A DNA stretch of 64,000 nt from JACMLC01 sp963817025 (lineage in GTDB: Bacteria; Acidobacteriota; Blastocatellia; Pyrinomonadales; Pyrinomonadaceae). Below the pieces are notes generated by a model. That model had not been told where the DNA came from and did not search any database. It was given only the letters and a program-made list of their open reading frames with translations. This document shows positions 1 to 8,498 of this stretch, in pieces. The position numbers and the translations under genes are program-made. The DNA lies in contig CAWFML010000003.1 in assembly GCA_963817025.1 (NCBI GenBank), positions 1 through 64,000 on the forward strand, written 5' to 3'. How positions within the stretch are numbered: position 1 is the first letter of the stretch; the number at the start of each line of letters is the position of its first letter.

Positions 1-18
1 CCAGATACCTGAATCATG

Positions 19-56
19 AAGAATACCCCGCCTAGTTTCTAAGGCGGGGTATTCTT
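19..56. terminator. Strong hairpin, likely bidirectional terminator
   Basis: Perfect 15-bp inverted repeat (19-33 pairs with 42-56) around an 8-nt loop. The stem core is CCCCGCCT/AGGCGGGG and its base is A/T-rich, so either strand reads a GC-rich stem followed by T residues. It lies 60 bp beyond the stop of the minus-strand gene at 117-425 and probably ends its transcript and that of whatever precedes the window. Confidence 0.75.
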
Positions 57-116
57 TTGGTGTGCCTTCGAGAATCGTTTAGGCTAATGGACTGCCATTC
101 ACATACACTTCAAACA

Positions 117-425
117 TTATTTCCCTTTTGCTTTACATTTATGATTATGTTGTGGGCCGAAACATTCCAGCTGCTGTCCTAAATCATAAAGGGTGAAAAT
201 TGCGTCGATAGTTTCAACATACCCACATGATCTACATTTCCACCATAGCCTCACCCCGAAATTCCTACTGGAATTATTGGAAAGAGATATCTCACGCAGA
301 TCATGATAAGTTGAAATAAAGTCAAATCCGTCAACTCTCGCTCTTACTAACGTTCCATCAACAATAAGTTTTACATCATACTGATCGCCGCAGATTGCAT
401 AAATCCGCTCAAGTAAGAAGAACAT
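117..425 (-). CDS. Small orphan protein with Cys/His cluster
   Basis: A 102-residue protein that I do not recognise. It has no signal peptide or membrane segment. The C-terminal half carries a CRSCGY knuckle and a closing HNHKC segment, so four to five Cys/His residues could bind a metal as a small zinc finger. The gene is AT-rich compared with the later part of the window and ends at a good terminator. The IS630-family element starts about 50 bp upstream of its ATG, so its promoter may lie within or have been cut by the insertion. It could be a remnant; reality as a gene is moderately supported by length, terminator and metal-site pattern only. Confidence 0.5.
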   Translation of the reverse strand: MFFLLERIYAICGDQYDVKLIVDGTLVRARVDGFDFISTYHDLREISLSNNSSRNFGVRLWWKCRSCGYVETIDAIFTLYDLGQQLECFGPQHNHKCKAKGK

Positions 426-474
426 TTGTTGGGTAGCGAGCTTTTCCCAACGCAGCTCATTATTGAGGTGCCTA

Positions 475-500
475 GAGCGGATTTCAGTTGGCTGTAAGAC
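475..500 (+). repeat. IS630 left terminal inverted repeat
   Basis: 26 bp starting right after the TA at 473-474. It matches the reverse complement of 1460-1485 at 19 of 26 positions, including the outer GAGC and the inner GTAAGAC. Confidence 0.85.
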
Positions 501-523
501 AGCAAGAGAGTAGGATTCAAGGC

Positions 524-1471
524 ATGAAAGCCTACTCTCCCGACTTATGCGCCAAGATCGTGCGGGCCTACGACGAGGGTGCTGGCTCCCAACGCCAACT
601 CGCCCGACAGTTCGGCGTCAGCCTCGCCTTCATTCAGAAGATGCGCAGGCGACAGCGCGCGACAGGTGAACCAGCGGCCACACGCCATACCGGAGGCCGT
701 CAGCCTTTGCTCGACGCCCACGCGCTCTTGCTCATCAATCAACTGATCCAAGAGCAGAACGACCTGACGCTCTCGGACTTGTGCGAGCGCGTCGCCCAAG
801 AGCACGGTGTGCGCGTCTCAGTGCCGACCATGTATCGTGCGGTGCGACGACTTAAACTGCCGCACAAAAAAAGCTGATCCACGCCTCCGAGCGCGACACC
901 GAGAGGGTGCAAGCGGCGCGCCAGACTTATGGCAAGCAGGCTCTTGAGTTCGACCTGCAACGGCTCAAGTTTATCGACGAGTCAGGCGTCAACATCTCGA
1001 TGACGCGTCTCTACGGGCGAGCGCCGAAGGGTGAGAGGGTCGTGGGCAGCGCCCCGCAGAACTACGGCTCTAACATCACCCTGCTCGGCGCGCTGTCGGC
1101 CTCCGGGCTTTCGGCCTTGATGACGGTTGATGGTGACACTGACAGTGAAGTCTTCGCCGCGTTCGTGCGCGAAGTGCTCGCGCCGACGCTCACTGAAGGC
1201 GACATCGTGGTGCTGGACAACCTGGGCGCACACCGCTGTGCGGCGGCACGTCAGGCGGTCGAACAGAGAGGTGCGCGGCTGGTGTTCCTGCCGCCCTACT
1301 CGCCGGACTTGAATCCGATAGCAATGCTGGTCAAAGATCAAGACAGCGTTGCGTGCGGCCAAGGCGCGGACGCGCGAAGCATTGGAAGAGGCCATCAAGC
1401 AAGCCATCACGATGGTGACAGAATCGGATGCACGAGCTTGGTTCAAACACTGTGGCTATGTCTTACACTAA
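524..1471 (+). pseudogene. IS630-family transposase, frameshifted and missing catalytic Glu
   Basis: Two overlapping parts make one transposase. The first frame (ATG 524, to 877) is a helix-turn-helix DNA-binding half with a QLARQFGVS-type helix. The second frame (from about 871) is the DDE half, with FIDESGVN giving the first Asp and VVLDNLGAH the second. A -1 shift at the A7G tract (866-873) joins them smoothly (HKK then LIHASERDTER). The third acidic residue should lie in SPDLNPIE, but the reading runs NPIAML instead. Restoring two bases at about 1320 gives NPIEQCWSKIK and then the normal C-terminus ending at the TAA 1469-1471. The A7G shift may be programmed; the second lesion is disabling. 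A sequencing error is the main alternative. Confidence 0.88.
866..873 (+). other. A7G slippery tract, probable -1 frameshift site
   Basis: Seven A then G sit ten bases before the end of the first transposase frame. Slipping back one base moves reading into the DDE frame and reconstructs family-typical sequence across the junction. Programmed frameshifting on such tracts is known in two-frame IS630 elements; here it is inferred. Confidence 0.6.
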
Positions 1472-1485
1472 ATCGAAAACTGCTC
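1460..1485 (-). repeat. IS630 right terminal inverted repeat
   Basis: Partner of the repeat at 475-500. It is followed by the second TA copy at 1486-1487. The transposase's original stop (1469-1471) lies inside it, a compact layout usual for this family. Confidence 0.85.
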
Positions 1486-1854
1486 TAGTGGCGCGCTTTA
1501 TAGCGGGGAACGTAAGGTCACGCCCATCGAGGTGATCTAAATGACTGAAGAGAAATAGATGCTGAGCTTGCTCAGCGTTAAGCGCCGCAGTTGCCCGCAT
1601 CAGAATCCAGCTTAGGCTCCGAAAGAATCAGAGACGCGCTCAAGATCTGCGAACTTGCCTTACCCAAAGGTCGAAGCAGGCTTAAGCTCGTGATGCACTC
1701 CAGTTCGTCGCAGAGTTATTAAACACTGTAAGCGGCGCGTCGATCTTTATTAGCCCTTGCCTTTAGAAGCCCACTCGCAGCGCCATCGCAGTCCCGAGAT
1801 AGATCTCTCCGTTCCGGCGTTATGAAGAGGCGGCTTCCTTCCTCTCATCAGAAT
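1486..1854. other. Non-coding stretch after the IS element
   Basis: No convincing gene. The first 55 bases continue an open frame that crosses the IS insertion point: excising the element and one TA joins 426-474 to 1488-1540 and gives an unbroken ~38-codon frame ending EVPSGALYSGERK...IEVI at TAA 1538-1540. The rest shows no motif that I can name, and there is no clear terminator for the minus-strand gene that ends at 1855. Confidence 0.45.
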
Positions 1855-4104
1855 CTAGTTGAGGCTCAAAGAGCCAAGCCGCTCATCAATAATTCCATTC
1901 CCGTTCGCCGGTAAAGTCAGCGGATTTGCCTGCCTCTCTAGCTGGTCGAATAAACCGTGATAGAATTCAATGTCAGCCAGCCGCCAAGATATGTATCCCT
2001 CTATAACATAGGTTGGTTTTGTCTGCTGTCCTGACGCGCCATCGATGCCGGCTGTCTTCGATATGGAATGCGCAACAATCACACAGGACTTATCAAGAAG
2101 AGCAAAATCATAGACCGGCGACTGCTCGCTCTGGTTATTTATCGGGACATCCACACGTTGTAATCTACGCGCATTAACTGGTAAATAGCGACCCATCAAT
2201 TCCTCAAACGCATCGTGTCCCGTGGCCGTCAGGTTAAGCGTCGTAGCCTCATTCGGAAACGAAATGATACGGGAAATCGTCTTACCTTTTGACAAGAAAT
2301 CGACATCGCCATGATTAAGCAATTGCTCTAAGTAGCCTGATGTCATGACGGCCTTAACGTTAGCTTTTGAGTAAAGCCTGTCAAATTGTTCGCTGGTCAG
2401 CCTGACATAGGCTCGCCTCTGACGCACAGCCAGCAACTCCTTTGCATTGACTAATGCTGGCAACCATTCCGGCGCAGAAGGCCCACAGGGGAATGATGGG
2501 ACATCAGGTATTTGGTTGGGGATGTTAAGACTACCTTCGCATAGATCGACGTTCCGTTCTAACGTCCTCAAGAGATTGGCCTGAAGCTCCATTACTTCGC
2601 ATTCGGAGAAGGCAAGGCGATTGAAAGAAATCCAATTCGCTTCCGGCAGCACCTCACTCGTATATACGAGTTCAATAGTTCCGACATGAGCCGTCTTGGT
2701 ATATTCAAATTCGATCCAAAGAATACTCCATGTCGTGCTAGTGTTTTGAGAAACTGTCCACAGCTCACAGCCGCGCAAATCGGGACGGGGCTTCTCGACA
2801 CTGGTGTGAATCATGATATTGTTCTTTTCCTGTTTGCTCTTTTCGATTTTCCCCAGAGCGTACTTCCCAATATCAAGGCCGATTTTGTTCTCCTTCATCA
2901 TCAACTCATCAGTTTGCATCCTCAGACCGTCCTCAACATTAATCTTGCCATATAGCCCACTCGTTCGCGTGAATGTCAGCTTCGAGTTCTGGTCTGTCGC
3001 TATCCACCGCAGCCCTGTGAATAAGAGCAGCGAGAGCGCAAAGATAGCGTAATGGACATATCCGAATGGCCTCGGCAAAGTGAGCGCTTCAACAAAAGTT
3101 ACATCTTTATCAGTTACTGCGCCAGCAGATGAAGCGGTCACACCGGAAGGCATACTGCCCCGGAAAATATCTATGCAGATGACAAATTCCTGAGTGGGAT
3201 TTTTGACCTTTGCCGTCGCGTTTTCGACCGCGAAATCAAACTTGTACATGTATGTCCTGACCAACATGGGCTGCTTTGCCAACACGTCAAGATATGTGAC
3301 TGTCAAGAGGTCTTCTTCCAGTAGCCCTTTTTTGAACAGTTGTGAATCGCCGCCTAAAGAGGCTCTAAACCAAGGCCGCGAGGTAGTTTCCCAACTGGGT
3401 TCATGGATTACGGTTGATCCGGGAAAGAGCGCAATGGCTCCGTCCTTGCTAGCCACATAAATCCACGGGACATTGAGGGGAGCCGCGCCCGCATTCGGCT
3501 CGGACAATCCCAATGCCTCGGCGAGAGTGCGTTCTACATGAGAGGCATCTTTATTTTTCTGGCCGTTATAGAGAGAAGTCACAAATTTTGCAAAGTTGTT
3601 GAAGACAACTTTTTCCGCCTCCGTGAGATTCTCGCGCCTACCTTTTGAAGAGAAGGTAGCGAACTCAGGGTAAACTCGAACATCAGGATTGCCTAACATA
3701 TTACTTGCCTTATTAGGTAAGCTCCCTTTATTTTTTATGTTATTGGTCGGACGAAGCGGAAGGTCGCCTACGTGCGGCTCTTGATCTCCATACCGAATGC
3801 GATTTATCAGTTCCTTACGTTTCTCTAAAAACCTGTTTCGGTAAGGTTCAAGCGTCTTGAGCGGCGCTCCGTCCAACCAGTCGGAATCCTCGGCGGCGCG
3901 TTGGAGGCGTGATTGTTCGGCAATATAATTGCGCTCACGACGAGACTGTTTGGCGGAATGAACTCGCCACAGCGCGCTGACAATTAGAGTCAGCAAGGCT
4001 GAAAGCATTAGCACGCAAAGCCAGTAGCTTAATGAATTCAGATGACCTGACTGCCGAGAGCGAAACCACCAGCGGATCTCTGTTCCTGAGAGTAGATTTT
4101 TCAT
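1855..4104 (-). CDS. Membrane protein with Cache-like extracytoplasmic sensor domain
   Basis: The chosen ATG (4104) has an AAAGGA ribosome site upstream and gives 749 residues; a longer in-frame start at 4200 lacks one. A membrane segment lies at about residues 25-47 (LCVLMLSALLTLIVSALW). An external region follows to about 350 and contains PWIYVASKDGAIALFPG, SRPWFRAS and LTVTYLDV, the pattern of dCache ligand-binding modules. A second membrane segment (HYAIFALSLLLFTGL) is at about 360-378. The cytoplasmic ~370 residues match no output domain that I recognise: no HAMP, kinase, GGDEF or methyl-accepting motif. It probably senses a small ligand or stress and signals inside by an unknown domain. 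The gene is AT-richer than the window average, as is the rest of the first 5 kb. Confidence 0.72.
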   Translation of the reverse strand: MKNLLSGTEIRWWFRSRQSGHLNSLSYWLCVLMLSALLTLIVSALWRVHSAKQSRRERNYIAEQSRLQRAAEDSDWLDGAPLKTLEPYRNRFLEKRKELINRIRYGDQEPHVGDLPLRPTNNIKNKGSLPNKASNMLGNPDVRVYPEFATFSSKGRRENLTEAEKVVFNNFAKFVTSLYNGQKNKDASHVERTLAEALGLSEPNAGAAPLNVPWIYVASKDGAIALFPGSTVIHEPSWETTSRPWFRASLGGDSQLFKKGLLEEDLLTVTYLDVLAKQPMLVRTYMYKFDFAVENATAKVKNPTQEFVICIDIFRGSMPSGVTASSAGAVTDKDVTFVEALTLPRPFGYVHYAIFALSLLLFTGLRWIATDQNSKLTFTRTSGLYGKINVEDGLRMQTDELMMKENKIGLDIGKYALGKIEKSKQEKNNIMIHTSVEKPRPDLRGCELWTVSQNTSTTWSILWIEFEYTKTAHVGTIELVYTSEVLPEANWISFNRLAFSECEVMELQANLLRTLERNVDLCEGSLNIPNQIPDVPSFPCGPSAPEWLPALVNAKELLAVRQRRAYVRLTSEQFDRLYSKANVKAVMTSGYLEQLLNHGDVDFLSKGKTISRIISFPNEATTLNLTATGHDAFEELMGRYLPVNARRLQRVDVPINNQSEQSPVYDFALLDKSCVIVAHSISKTAGIDGASGQQTKPTYVIEGYISWRLADIEFYHGLFDQLERQANPLTLPANGNGIIDERLGSLSLN

Positions 4105-4787
4105 GGGTGTGAGTTCCTTTCTACCTTTCGTATGCCAGTCGGCTCTCCGAGCACTAATGCTCGATGATCGCTTACTGGTGTTATCAGCCAAGGTTCTCAT
4201 CAGTAAAACAGGCGCACAGATATTGGCGTTCTGTGTTTCTGATGGCCGTTGTCATCCGCGAACGCAACCCTGTTCTCGGCGGGAGGAAGCACATTAATTC
4301 TTGTTAACGGACGCTCATCCTTCATAGACACACTTCTGCTCACACAAACTTGAGACTTTCAACTCGAAGCTTTCTTGTTACGGTTTCTTCTTGGGGGCGT
4401 CCTTAGAAATTTGCGACAGCAAATGTCATACCCTAACGTCTGAATCGTGAAGTGTTAGCGTGAGTTTTTGAGAGTCTTCAAAATATTTAGCTTTAATGGT
4501 GAAGAATCTAACTGGAAGCTAGTGGCATATCCGCTAGTGTGCATTTGTGATAGTTAGCATCGAAGTTTAGTTGTCTTACCTGCGCTATACAATCACATGC
4601 AAGATGGTATAGCTACATACGAAATGGTGGATTTCAGCGTAGTAGAAATTAAGCCAAACAATATTTGCATTCTGTATTGCTTCAAATATTTTGTCGGAGA
4701 AGTAGTGCGACAAATAGAAATGAAGAAAGTGTTCCCATCAGTGCAAAACAATATTATTGTTTTGCTTGGAGGAGATATAAGACTTCT

Positions 4788-4929
4788 CCAGTTCACAACT
4801 TTATTGTCTCAAACTCCGAGACCTTAACCTTGCGAATCGGTTCCAGTTCACAACTTTAATTTGGGAGTGAGGAAAATCTCGGACGGAGAATCGACAACTT
4901 AGAGGCACTTCAGTTCACGACTTTATTGT
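4788..4929. repeat. Three short direct repeats CAGTTCACAACTTTAwTgT
   Basis: Copies begin at 4789, 4844 and 4911. The first two share CCAGTTCACAACTTTA; the third has CGACTTTATTGT. Spacing is 55 and 67 bp, so the units are irregular. There is no adjacent cas gene and the intervening sequences differ. They could be a regulator's binding sites or decayed repeat units. Confidence 0.6.
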
Positions 4930-5227
4930 TTGTGGACATCCTTTATCAGTAATGTTGCAAAGATTAATTCGAGGCGCGAAAGTTCTTCGAAAGCCTTTCG
5001 GTCAGGCCGCGATCTGAAAGAACGAGGCGACAAACTTTGCCTGCCCTTGTGCATCATTACCGCTTAGCTTTTTGATCTGCCCCTCCGCATCATGTTTATT
5101 GATTCAATGTCATCAAGTGTTCGCTCCGCAGTGTGAAAGCGTTGAAGCACTGCGAGGCCCGCGCCTGAATCGCCGCCTTCCCGCACGAATCTTGGCGACC
5201 CGCGTTACTCCGCTGAAAGCATTGGAA

Positions 5228-5265
5228 GAGCGACGGGGCGGAAACGCACTTCTGCCCCGTCGCTC
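5228..5265. terminator. Hairpin, probable terminator
   Basis: A 12-bp perfect stem, GAGCGACGGGGC (5228-5239) with its complement (5254-5265), around a 14-nt loop. It lies about 130 bp past the stop of the minus-strand metalloprotease gene. There is no strong T tract, so factor-assisted termination or transcript protection are alternatives. Confidence 0.5.
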
Positions 5266-5315
5266 GTAAGAGGCGTAAGACACTGAACGAACCAAGAAGC
5301 AATGAGCTACATTGC

Positions 5316-5356
5316 CATGACGCGCTTGATGCGGCAGCAGGCTCAAGCGCGTCATG
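5316..5356. terminator. Second hairpin behind the metalloprotease gene
   Basis: CATGACGCGCTT (5316-5327) pairs perfectly with 5345-5356 around a 17-nt loop, 40 bp beyond the stop at 5397. With the hairpin at 5228-5265 it forms a tandem pair at the 3' end. Confidence 0.5.
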
Positions 5357-5396
5357 AATCTTCAAACAGCTTCTTAGCTCACGGCTTCACATCATT

Positions 5397-6842
5397 CTAT
5401 TGAGCGAACCTCTTACGGTATTCAATAGATTCGATAAAGGCGCGGATGATGCCGTGATAGCAGCCGTAATCGCCACCGCCATTCGTACAGCCGTTCAAGT
5501 TTCCGAGCCAAAAGTTATAGCCGTCGAAATTATTGTCCGGTGGATCGTTCGGAGCGCGTTGCAGATAGACGCGGTAAGAGAGGTCTATGAATTGACCGTT
5601 GTTATACTCCGGCGGCGGAAATGGATTGAGCAGGTTAGCGGTTCTGGCCTGCTGGCGAAACTCGCTTGATTGCCAGAAGGCTCTGGACACGTCAACTCGC
5701 TTATTGCCAATGCACGTCTGGTTTGTGCCGCACTGCGTAATCTGTCCTGCCCAGAAGCCCAGCCCGCCCATATCCGGTTCGCGCAAGAGGAAATCAAGAT
5801 ACTGTTGCCGGACGAAGAAGCGCGCATCGTCAATCGGATTTCCCCTGTACTGCAAGAACATCGAATCCGACCGCGTTGATTGCCCGCTGGTAAAGCGGAA
5901 CATGCAGGAGTCGTCCGAGTAATCCATAAAATTCTCCACGGGGTCTACGCCGGGAGCCGGGCAAGTATTGCGGCCCGTAGGGCAACCGAAGGCTGGTTCC
6001 GCTTCGGCTGGCGTGTCGCTCACTTCATCGTTCGAAGCGGAACACCCGCCCTGAAAAGTGTGAAAGAGTCCGACCCAGTGCCCGACCTCATGCGTACCCG
6101 TATCACCTGCATTGAAGGGAAAGGCCGAACCGCCCGGCAGACTTGCATTGAGGCAGACGACGCCATCCATAGTCGGATCGAATGAATAATCCCAGGGGAA
6201 AGTCGCCCAACCGAGCAGCCCGCCGCCCGGGCTGGTCGTATAGAAATTCAGCGAGTACGGGCCGCCGCGCCGCAGGGCTGTTTTCATCTGACGTTCTTCA
6301 AATGAGCCTTGACCGGCAAAGTACCATGCAGAGTTATTCGTGCGCGTGGTCTCGACCTTAACGAATCTGAAAGGCGTGTTCGTTCCGCCCGTCTGTCCGC
6401 CGAACGAAGCGTTGAGGACATTGATTTGCGAATCCAGCCTCGACTCGGAAACGTCGCCGTTGCCGGAATTGTCCCTGATGACATGAAAGTAAACGGGAAT
6501 AGTAACCGAGCCGGGAGCGCGTAAAAACTCCCCTGTCTCGGAATCTTTGGCGCGGCTGGCCTCAAACTCTTCGAGCGATTTTTGAATCTGCTGTTGTTTA
6601 CCCTCGTCTACCTCTTCTGTGGCGCAACGCGCGCCGCTCTCAATGAAAACCTTCTTGCTCGCCCAGGCGCGCCCGTTGACAATGAAGGGTTCATCATCCT
6701 GTCCCTTAACCTGGCTGAGCGGAGTTGAAGATATAGTGCTCGCATCGTTTGCGGCGGTGGTTGAGAACTCCCGCGTGGTGAGCATTAGCACGAGGCTCGC
6801 AACGCAGAGGAGCAGCATTAGCTTAAATATCGTCTTCTTCAT
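5397..6842 (-). CDS. Secreted M43-type metalloprotease with DUF4214-like C-terminal domain
   Basis: The ATG at 6842 has GAAAGGAAAG directly upstream and starts a clear Sec signal peptide (MKKTIFKLMLLLCVASLVLML), giving 481 residues. The catalytic zinc site is HEVGHWVGLFH (residues 251-261), the HExxHxxGxxH signature of pappalysin-like M43 metzincins, with a Met-turn NFMDYSDD at about 304-311. The N-terminal ~110 residues probably form a propeptide. From about residue 335 a second domain begins (DARFFVRQQYLDFL..., ending SIEYRKRFAQ) that matches the tail of the subtilase at 13827-15671; it resembles DUF4214. Expected activity is extracellular proteolysis. Cysteines in the catalytic part suggest disulphides. 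Transcribed alone, with hairpins behind it. Confidence 0.88.
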   Translation of the reverse strand: MKKTIFKLMLLLCVASLVLMLTTREFSTTAANDASTISSTPLSQVKGQDDEPFIVNGRAWASKKVFIESGARCATEEVDEGKQQQIQKSLEEFEASRAKDSETGEFLRAPGSVTIPVYFHVIRDNSGNGDVSESRLDSQINVLNASFGGQTGGTNTPFRFVKVETTRTNNSAWYFAGQGSFEERQMKTALRRGGPYSLNFYTTSPGGGLLGWATFPWDYSFDPTMDGVVCLNASLPGGSAFPFNAGDTGTHEVGHWVGLFHTFQGGCSASNDEVSDTPAEAEPAFGCPTGRNTCPAPGVDPVENFMDYSDDSCMFRFTSGQSTRSDSMFLQYRGNPIDDARFFVRQQYLDFLLREPDMGGLGFWAGQITQCGTNQTCIGNKRVDVSRAFWQSSEFRQQARTANLLNPFPPPEYNNGQFIDLSYRVYLQRAPNDPPDNNFDGYNFWLGNLNGCTNGGGDYGCYHGIIRAFIESIEYRKRFAQ

Positions 6843-7324
6843 TTCTACTTTCCTTTCGTGAGTCATAGTTTTTGCGGGAGAGAGATTGAGCAGTGTTGCC
6901 AGAAGGCTCGAACGCTACCCTGGCGGATGCGTTCAAAGCCTGTGTTATCTATTCCGGTGATGTTGTTAAGCATCTTCTTCAACAGCATAGAAGGACTCTC
7001 CAGATGGCAGCAGGACTGGCGTCTGCCGCCGATTAATTTTCGGCATTTGTGCAACTAGACGTGGAGGCGTCAGATTTATTTGTGTCCGCTCTTATTTCTT
7101 TTTATGAAAGTCATGTTCCTTCTTATTGCTTTTATAATGTCTGGATTGCTCATACTGCACAGAGCCTGATGCAGAACTCTATATCCGCAGACAAATTGTG
7201 GTATGGTCAGGGGTGAGCAAGTGTTCGGGAGTTATCTCTACGAGGTCGAATATCTTGAGGAAACTGCGAACGCCAGTGGAAGACGTGCCTCTACATCAAT
7301 TCGGTTTCAGATGTCGCCGCTTAT
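6843..7324. other. Divergent promoter region between metalloprotease and sigma-factor genes
   Basis: About 480 bp separate two divergently read genes, so both promoters should lie here. No gene is convincing. The stretch 7030-7150 is AT-rich and could hold the sigma gene's promoter, but I cannot point to a clear -35/-10 pair. Confidence 0.4.
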
Positions 7325-8494
7325 ATGGATTATAGTAATAAAGAGCAGGCAGCCTCTCTCAATATTGATACCCTGCTACTGCCTTTTTTAGAGGCGACTA
7401 CAGAGGAAGAGGAAGAGCTTTTTCTGGTTCAACTGCTAAATGAACACATCAATCCGGTCGTTAGACAGATACTGCGCTACAAGCTGCAATGGGACTTTAA
7501 TCAGCGAGAGGCAAGCTACCGGAATCAAGATGTTGAAGAAGTTTATAATGAGATTCAACTGCACCTGCTGAAGCGACTGCGTAATTTTAAAAGCCAGCCG
7601 GTTAATAAAGCTGTCACCAACCTGCGGAGCTATGTCGCCACCACTGCCCGCAATGCCTGCGACGAATACTTGCGGCGAAAGTACCCGCAGCGTCGTAACT
7701 TAAAAGATAAAATTCGTTACTGTTTGACGAGCCGCTCAGAGCTTGCGTTGTGGGAAGAGGCTGGCGCGGGATGGCTGGCGGGTTTGGCCGACTGGGAAAG
7801 ACAGCGCCAGCCCGCTTCTGCGAGCAGCAATGTGCGGCCTCACAGCCATCTGCTGGAATCGTTAGCAGGAAAATTAGAGAGCGTTGATGTCCAGAAGCTG
7901 GAACTGCATCAACTGTTAACGCTCATTTTCCAAATTCTCGGTTTCCCGGTTGAGCTTGACCAACTGACCGCCATCGTCGCAAAACTGAAAGGCATAGAAG
8001 ACGCGCCAACGACATCTTTCGACGAGGGCAGCAATCCATTGTCGGAGCGTTTATCCAGTCTTCAACCGAATGCGGACACGCTCATCGAATATCACCAGCT
8101 GCTTGAGCGGATGTGGGCCGAGATACAGCAACTGCCACGCCGCCAGCGCGTGGCACTCCTATGCAACTTGAAAAATCAGCAGGGGATTAATGTGATTACG
8201 CTTTTCCCGGCGACGCGCGTGGCGACGTTTGAGCAGATTGCGGCTGCTTTGGAGATACCGCTCGAAGAGTTTGAAGCTCTGTGGAGCAAGCTGCCGTTGG
8301 ACGATTTGAGTCTCGCACAATACCTCGGCGTCACTCGTCAACAGGTCATCAATTTACGCCGGAGCGCACGCGACAGATTGATGAGGCGCATGAATTCACT
8401 TGTAAAAGAATCAGGCGATAGTAATATTTCTCGAAAATCAACGTCTGGCAAAGACGAAACCGGGCTTATGAGGAAAAGACCTCAGAGCGAATGA
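7325..8494 (+). CDS. Sigma-70-family (ECF-like) RNA polymerase sigma factor
   Basis: 389 residues. Residues ~50-130 resemble sigma region 2, with RYKLQWDFNQ, DVEEVYNEIQLHLLKRL and YVATTARNACDEYLRRK matching the core-binding and -10 helices. A long linker follows. A region-4-like helix-turn-helix is at the C-terminus (LSLAQYLGVTRQQVINLRRS), with an earlier IQQLPRRQRVALL segment typical of region 4. It is about twice the usual ECF length because of the middle insert, a form seen in acidobacterial sigma factors. The next gene starts 5 bp after its stop and encodes a membrane protein with zinc-binding anti-sigma motifs, so the two should form a regulator pair. No ribosome site is obvious before ATG 7325. 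Confidence 0.82.
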   Translation: MDYSNKEQAASLNIDTLLLPFLEATTEEEEELFLVQLLNEHINPVVRQILRYKLQWDFNQREASYRNQDVEEVYNEIQLHLLKRLRNFKSQPVNKAVTNLRSYVATTARNACDEYLRRKYPQRRNLKDKIRYCLTSRSELALWEEAGAGWLAGLADWERQRQPASASSNVRPHSHLLESLAGKLESVDVQKLELHQLLTLIFQILGFPVELDQLTAIVAKLKGIEDAPTTSFDEGSNPLSERLSSLQPNADTLIEYHQLLERMWAEIQQLPRRQRVALLCNLKNQQGINVITLFPATRVATFEQIAAALEIPLEEFEALWSKLPLDDLSLAQYLGVTRQQVINLRRSARDRLMRRMNSLVKESGDSNISRKSTSGKDETGLMRKRPQSE

Positions 8495-8498
8495 AAAT

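Larger units (their letters stand above)
475..1485 (+). mobile_element. IS630-family insertion sequence, decayed copy
   Basis: A complete ~1.01-kb element. Its ends are 26-bp imperfect inverted repeats (475-500 and 1460-1485, 19 of 26 positions matching, both beginning GAGC and ending GTAAGAC inward). A TA dinucleotide flanks each end (473-474 and 1486-1487), as expected for the TA-targeting IS630/Tc1 superfamily. The interior encodes one transposase in two frames. The copy looks inactive because the catalytic glutamate is lost by a 2-nt deletion near 1320. Boundaries are read directly; activity loss is inference. Confidence 0.88.
4105..5396. other. 1.3-kb AT-rich intergenic region without a convincing gene
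   Basis: Only short open frames occur, none with a ribosome site, family motif or steady coding character. It contains three copies of a ~19-bp direct repeat (4788-4929) and two hairpins near its right end (5228-5265, 5316-5356). The middle (about 4400-4950) is markedly AT-rich. It may be the scar of an older insertion or hold an untranslated RNA, but nothing shows either. Confidence 0.55.

Noticed and set aside
982..1446. 154-codon open frame opposite the IS630 transposase
   Set aside because: It is antisense to the DDE-domain frame and shows no family motif or ribosome site; high GC in third positions opens such frames.
4597..4827. Short plus-strand frames in the AT-rich gap
   Set aside because: No ribosome site, no recognisable motif, and they run into the direct repeats; AT-rich DNA gives such frames by chance.
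4788..4929. Possible CRISPR array
   Set aside because: Only three copies, unequal spacing, repeat shorter than typical and no cas gene nearby.
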